A stretch of DNA of 5,355 nucleotides from Candidatus Cloacimonadota bacterium (GTDB lineage Bacteria > Muiribacteriota > UBA6191 > JACPRK01): NCBI GenBank assembly GCA_021772705.1, contig JAJFLN010000752.1:1-5355 (forward strand). The letters run 5' to 3'. A program made the position numbers and the translations under genes. The notes under the pieces are model-generated. The model ran no database searches and was not told the DNA's origin. It was given only the letters and a program-made list of their open reading frames with translations. This document shows positions 1 to 5,355 of the stretch, piece after piece (position 1 is the first letter of the stretch; every line of letters starts with the position of its first letter).

Positions 1-1
1 G

Positions 2-3000
2 GCGAAGGGGGCGGCGATGAGTCAGCTGTCCCGATCGGCCGGAAAGTCGGCGACCTGGCAGACCGGCTCGAAGGATGGAACGGTTCGCAGGCTTCACTGG
101 AGTCGATCCCGGCCCCTGGCCGATGAGCCCTCGGAGGCAGCCCGGGAGTTCCTGCGTCAGAATCGAGGCGCCTTCCGGGTCAATCCGGATCGGTGGAGCC
201 TGGAGGAGATCGGCAGGAAGCACAGCCGCGGCCGGAGACACCTGCGGTTCCGCCAGAGGGTGGGGGGCCTTCCTGTGGTGGACGCCCTGGTTGGAGTGGA
301 CCTGGATATGGAGGGCCGAGTCCTTTCGGTTTCCAATGATAGCCGGCCATCCCTGACGCTCTCCACGGCTCCCAGATCGATCGATGCGTCCCGGGCCCGG
401 CGGATAGCCCTGGAGCATTTGGGCGTTACCGGCGTTCTTCGCGGGGACATTCACCATGAAGCCATGGCCTTGGCCGATGGGCGGCACGCCGTTCCGGTCT
501 GGCGGATCCGAGTACCGGCCTACTCGCCCCTGGGTGACTGGGAGGTGTTGGTGGATCAGCGGGACGGCTCGATCCGAAGGCTGAGAGACCGTCTCAGAAG
601 GGCGACTGGCTCGGGGCAGGTCATCGATCCCAACCCGGTGGTGGCTCTCCGTAACTCGGGTGTCCGGGACGGCGGAGATGCCGACAGCGCCGTGTCTAGC
701 TCGGCCTATTCCTCCGTCGCTCTTCTGGGGCTCGATGGGTCCGGTCTGCTGCGAGGCGAGTACGTGGACGCATTCTCACAGTCCACCGATGGATTCGGCA
801 CGGGGACGGGGACCATTACCCGGGCCAACGAGGCGTCCCTGCAGTTCTTCTTCACCCGCTCGGACAAGCGGTTCGAAGAGGTGCAGGCCTACTACCACAT
901 TGACCGGATTCAGCGCTTCATACAGAACTCTCTGGGGTTCGACAACATCAGCAACCGGCGGATCTCCGTGAACGTTCATGCATTCACCGATGACAACTCC
1001 TTCTTCAGCCCCGACACCCGATCCCTCACCTTTGGGGATGGCGGCGTGGACGACGCCGAAGACGCCGACGTGATTATTCATGAGTACGGCCACGCCATCC
1101 AGGACGATCAGATCCCGGGCTTCGGCACCAGCTCGGAAGCTCGTGGAATCGGCGAGGGGTTCGGAGACATCCTGGCGGTGCTGTACTTCTCTTCTCTGGG
1201 TCAGAACTTCAACACCCCCGTTGTCGCAGACTGGGACGCCACGGCCTACTCCTCCGACAATCCGCCGAATCTCCGCCGGGTGGACGGTCAGAAGGTGTAC
1301 CCCAGGGACCTGGTGGGCGAGGAGCACCGGGACGGCGAGATCTGGTCGGGCGTCCTCTTCGAGATCCGGAACCGTTTGGGAGGCGGCTCTTCCTCGGACC
1401 GCACCCTGCTCCAGCTGATCTTGCAGAGTCATTTCAGTCTGGTGCCGGCCTCGGGGTTCACCGATTCGGCCAACGCCATCCTGGCGGCCGATTCGGAGCT
1501 GAACGGGGGCGCGAACCTGTCGGTCTTGCGACAGGCCTTCATCGACCGGGGGATCCTGTCCAGCAACTCCGCGCCCGTGATCGGGGGGGTCACTCCGTCC
1601 AGCGCCCCGAACCTGGGCAACGCCCTGGTGGTGGTCAACGGGTTCGGCTTCACCGGCGCCACCCGGGTCTTCCTGACGGGACCGGCCACCGTGGAGCTGA
1701 GTCCCTTCTCGGTACTCGATGACAGCCGAATCCAGGTCACCGTCCCCGGCGGTCTCACGGCCGGCTCCTACACCGTGAACGTCGTCTCCCCCGGGGGAAC
1801 AGGAAACGGACCGGGCCGATTCCACGTGGACGATCACCCCGGGACCTTCCAGGCCGTCACTTCAGCAGACCGGGTCGTACCGGGAGGCTCCCGGGCGGGC
1901 AACGTCGGCAACGGAGCCGACGAGGACTACTTCAGCTTCGCCGCCGCCGGGGGCGCCAGTTACGTCCTCAAGACAGCTGCCCCTTCCAACCTGGACACGC
2001 TGCTGACCCTCTTCGACCGGGACGGCACGACCCAGCTGGGTGAGAACGACGACGAGTCCCATCCTCAGATCTTGACCAGCAGGATTGACTTCACCGCTCC
2101 CGCCAGCGGCACCTACTTCCTCAGAGTCAAGGGCTACGACGGGCGGGTGGCCGGGGACTACACCCTGTCTGTCGCGGGCCAGGGCGGCATCGACCTCCGG
2201 GCCAATGGAGTCTCCACAGCTTCCTCCGTGCCTTCCGGACAGGCTCTGGTTCTCACCCTGGGAGTCGAGAATGCCGGTAACGAAGCATCGCCGTCATTCC
2301 CGGTGGAGCTGTCGCTCCTCCTGGGCGCCTCCTCCTCGAGTCCGGCTCACATACTGACCACAGCCAGCGCCGCCGGTCTCAGCGGCGGGGCCGCCACGGC
2401 CATCAGCTTCGGGGGCATCGTCATCCCCGAGCTGCTGCGGCCCGGAACCTACGGACTGGCGGCCAGGATCGATCCAGCCGGTGTGGTGGCCGAACTGGAC
2501 GAGACCAACAACGAGACGACATCCACGGGAGTACTGCAGGTCACCACCCCGGCCACGTCCCTGTCCCAGCGCCTATCTCTGCCGGCGGGTCTCTCCCTGA
2601 TCGGTCTTCGGGTCAGGTCATTCACGGACAACGGGGTGGCCAGGGATGTCCGGAATCTGGCTGACGATTTGAATGCGACCTATGTTGCCCGGGTCCGGTC
2701 GCAGGATGGCGGCCTGTCCCAGTTCGAGGTTCATTACCCAGCCGCAGGCACTCCTGGCTTCCCCCTCGAGGGCAGCCGCGGCTATCTGGTCTGTCTGACG
2801 TCACCGGCGGACATTACCCTCAGGGGTATGCCTTGGCCCGATGGAACCGAACGGGTCAGACTGGAACAGGGAGTGAACATTCTCTCCTACCCCTTCGGAG
2901 TACCGGCGGGAGAAGGAGCCGATGATCTGCTGTCCCGTACCGAAGCCCAGCTCTTGATCGAGACTCTCACCGGCGGCCTGTCGGGGCAGCGATTCAAGAC

Positions 3001-3115
3001 TCGGGTGACGGGATCGGCCAAGAGCGACACGACTCTGAGTGCCGGCAGAGGCTACCTGCTCATCCTGCCTCGCCTGCCTGCGGCAGGTGCCGAGATTACG
3101 CTGCCTCGGCCTTGA
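2..3115 (+). CDS. Secreted multidomain zinc metallopeptidase, thermolysin/fungalysin-like (M4/M36), 5'-partial
   Basis: This is a predicted exported endopeptidase made as a zymogen. Residues are numbered from the ATG at 17. Domains in order: FTP propeptide (about 54-107), PepSY-like propeptide (about 120-190), a linker with GQVIDPNPV (200-208) as in bacterial M36-like enzymes, and the catalytic domain (about 230-515). Then come IPT/TIG (519-604), PPC (605-722), CARDB (725-842) and a tandem C-terminal module (852-1032). Zinc ligands are His355 and His359 of HEYGH, with Glu356 as catalytic base. Glu380 in GEGFGD is the likely third ligand, with Asp384 behind it. His437 in EEHRDGEIW matches the transition-state histidine. 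All key residues are present, so it looks active. The frame is open to the left edge, and no signal peptide follows the ATG at 17, although a G-rich stretch (7-11) precedes it. The real start and signal peptide are therefore probably upstream. There is no LPXTG or C-terminal membrane anchor. The family call is firm; M4 versus M36 and the substrate are not resolved. Confidence 0.9.
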   Translation, partial: AKGAAMSQLSRSAGKSATWQTGSKDGTVRRLHWSRSRPLADEPSEAAREFLRQNRGAFRVNPDRWSLEEIGRKHSRGRRHLRFRQRVGGLPVVDALVGVDLDMEGRVLSVSNDSRPSLTLSTAPRSIDASRARRIALEHLGVTGVLRGDIHHEAMALADGRHAVPVWRIRVPAYSPLGDWEVLVDQRDGSIRRLRDRLRRATGSGQVIDPNPVVALRNSGVRDGGDADSAVSSSAYSSVALLGLDGSGLLRGEYVDAFSQSTDGFGTGTGTITRANEASLQFFFTRSDKRFEEVQAYYHIDRIQRFIQNSLGFDNISNRRISVNVHAFTDDNSFFSPDTRSLTFGDGGVDDAEDADVIIHEYGHAIQDDQIPGFGTSSEARGIGEGFGDILAVLYFSSLGQNFNTPVVADWDATAYSSDNPPNLRRVDGQKVYPRDLVGEEHRDGEIWSGVLFEIRNRLGGGSSSDRTLLQLILQSHFSLVPASGFTDSANAILAADSELNGGANLSVLRQAFIDRGILSSNSAPVIGGVTPSSAPNLGNALVVVNGFGFTGATRVFLTGPATVELSPFSVLDDSRIQVTVPGGLTAGSYTVNVVSPGGTGNGPGRFHVDDHPGTFQAVTSADRVVPGGSRAGNVGNGADEDYFSFAAAGGASYVLKTAAPSNLDTLLTLFDRDGTTQLGENDDESHPQILTSRIDFTAPASGTYFLRVKGYDGRVAGDYTLSVAGQGGIDLRANGVSTASSVPSGQALVLTLGVENAGNEASPSFPVELSLLLGASSSSPAHILTTASAAGLSGGAATAISFGGIVIPELLRPGTYGLAARIDPAGVVAELDETNNETTSTGVLQVTTPATSLSQRLSLPAGLSLIGLRVRSFTDNGVARDVRNLADDLNATYVARVRSQDGGLSQFEVHYPAAGTPGFPLEGSRGYLVCLTSPADITLRGMPWPDGTERVRLEQGVNILSYPFGVPAGEGADDLLSRTEAQLLIETLTGGLSGQRFKTRVTGSAKSDTTLSAGRGYLLILPRLPAAGAEITLPRP
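2570..3112 (+). repeat. Two degenerate C-terminal protein modules in the metallopeptidase
   Basis: Residues 852-940 and 946-1032 can be laid over each other. Both open with a short strand and a turn (LPAGLSLIG; LEQGVNILSYP). Both continue through an acidic stretch with Asp-Asp-Leu-like residues (NLADDL; GADDLL) and a Gly-rich turn with Phe (GGLSQF; GLSGQRF). Both end in a Gly-(Ser-)Arg-Gly-Tyr-Leu motif (920-924; 1010-1014) and a final Asp/Glu-Ile-Thr-Leu strand (932-935; 1026-1029). The similarity is at protein level only; the DNA copies have diverged. I recall the pattern 'G-N-hydrophobic-SxP ... GRGYLV' from the C-termini of large secreted proteins in environmental bacteria, but I cannot name a family. 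A role in surface attachment or substrate binding is a guess. Confidence 0.55.
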
Positions 3116-3141
3116 CCCAAAGCGTCATGGGCTGGTAAATT
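3112..3141 (+). promoter_or_regulatory. Putative sigma70-type promoter for hppA
   Basis: A -35 element TTGACC (3112-3117, five of six consensus bases) is followed by an 18-nt spacer and a -10 element TAAATT (3136-3141, four of six). The -10 lies in the only clearly AT-rich patch of the intergenic region (TAAATTATT). Transcription would start near 3148-3150 and leave a leader of about 80 nt before hppA. The -35 contains the TGA stop codon of the protease gene. This is pattern matching only; the organism's sigma-factor preferences are unknown. Confidence 0.4.
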
Positions 3142-3144
3142 ATT

Positions 3145-3201
3145 GGCCCCCTGCGCGACCCCGAGGGCCGTGCCTGCACCGCATCGAGTGACGCGGCGCA
3201 G
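3145..3201 (+). other. GC-rich 5' leader of hppA with two interleaved inverted repeats
   Basis: GGCCC (3145-3149) can pair with GGGCC (3165-3169). CTGCGC (3151-3156), in the loop of that hairpin, can pair with GCGCAG (3196-3201). No U-tract follows, so this is not an intrinsic terminator, and I recognise no riboswitch class. Short complementary words like these are common by chance in GC-rich sequence, so a structured leader is only a possibility. Confidence 0.15.
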
Positions 3202-3213
3202 CATCTTTTCTAT

Positions 3214-3218
3214 GGAGG
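3214..3218 (+). promoter_or_regulatory. Shine-Dalgarno site of hppA
   Basis: GGAGG sits 10 nt upstream of the ATG at 3229. It is a strong match to the anti-Shine-Dalgarno sequence and fixes the hppA start. The next in-frame ATG (3247) has no comparable site. Confidence 0.8.
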
Positions 3219-3228
3219 CAAAAAGCTG

Positions 3229-5355
<2,127 letters not shown>

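Noticed and set aside
776..1837. A 353-codon open frame on the minus strand opposite the protease catalytic and IPT domains.
   Set aside because: Its translation is low-complexity, rich in Gly, Val, Arg and Asp, and shows no recognisable domain. The + strand carries conserved metallopeptidase motifs throughout, so this is a GC-driven shadow frame.
3071..3089. Hairpin CCTGCC-TGC-GGCAGG, extendable by a G-U and a C-G pair, near the end of the protease gene.
   Set aside because: It lies in coding sequence ahead of the stop codon and has no T-tract after it, so it does not qualify as an intrinsic terminator.

Overview
This 5.36-kb window is GC-rich (clearly above 60% by eye) bacterial DNA. It holds two genes on the + strand, separated by 113 bases. 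I see no RNA gene, mobile element, CRISPR array or phage signature. The organism cannot be fixed from two genes. A GC-rich, probably environmental bacterium fits, because it has a large exported zinc protease built from add-on beta-sandwich domains and a K+-dependent membrane pyrophosphatase of the kind common in anaerobes and uncultured phyla. This placement is an inference.

Positions up to 3115 encode a secreted modular metallopeptidase of the thermolysin/fungalysin type (gluzincin). Its order is FTP propeptide, PepSY-like propeptide, HEYGH catalytic domain, IPT/TIG domain, PPC domain, CARDB domain, and a C-terminal pair of about 85-residue modules that appear to be degenerate copies of one another. 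The reading frame is open to the left edge and no signal peptide is visible, so the true start is probably just outside the window.

Positions 3116-3228 are intergenic. They hold a plausible sigma70-type promoter whose -35 element overlaps the protease stop codon, a GC-rich leader of about 80 nt, and a strong Shine-Dalgarno sequence (GGAGG).

From 3229 to the right edge lies hppA, a membrane-embedded ion-pumping pyrophosphatase. It is complete at the N-terminus and cut inside the last transmembrane helix after 709 codons. Key residues place it in the K+-dependent class (Ala503/Gly506). The gate glutamate is at the position used by Na+-pumping enzymes (Glu263 in DLFESY), so Na+ or mixed Na+/H+ pumping is more likely than plant-type H+ pumping.

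The two genes have no obvious functional link: one product digests protein outside the cell and the other conserves energy from pyrophosphate in the membrane. The promoter between them suggests hppA is its own transcription unit. I found no convincing undescribed system. The points most worth following up are the ion specificity of HppA and the C-terminal tandem module of the protease.
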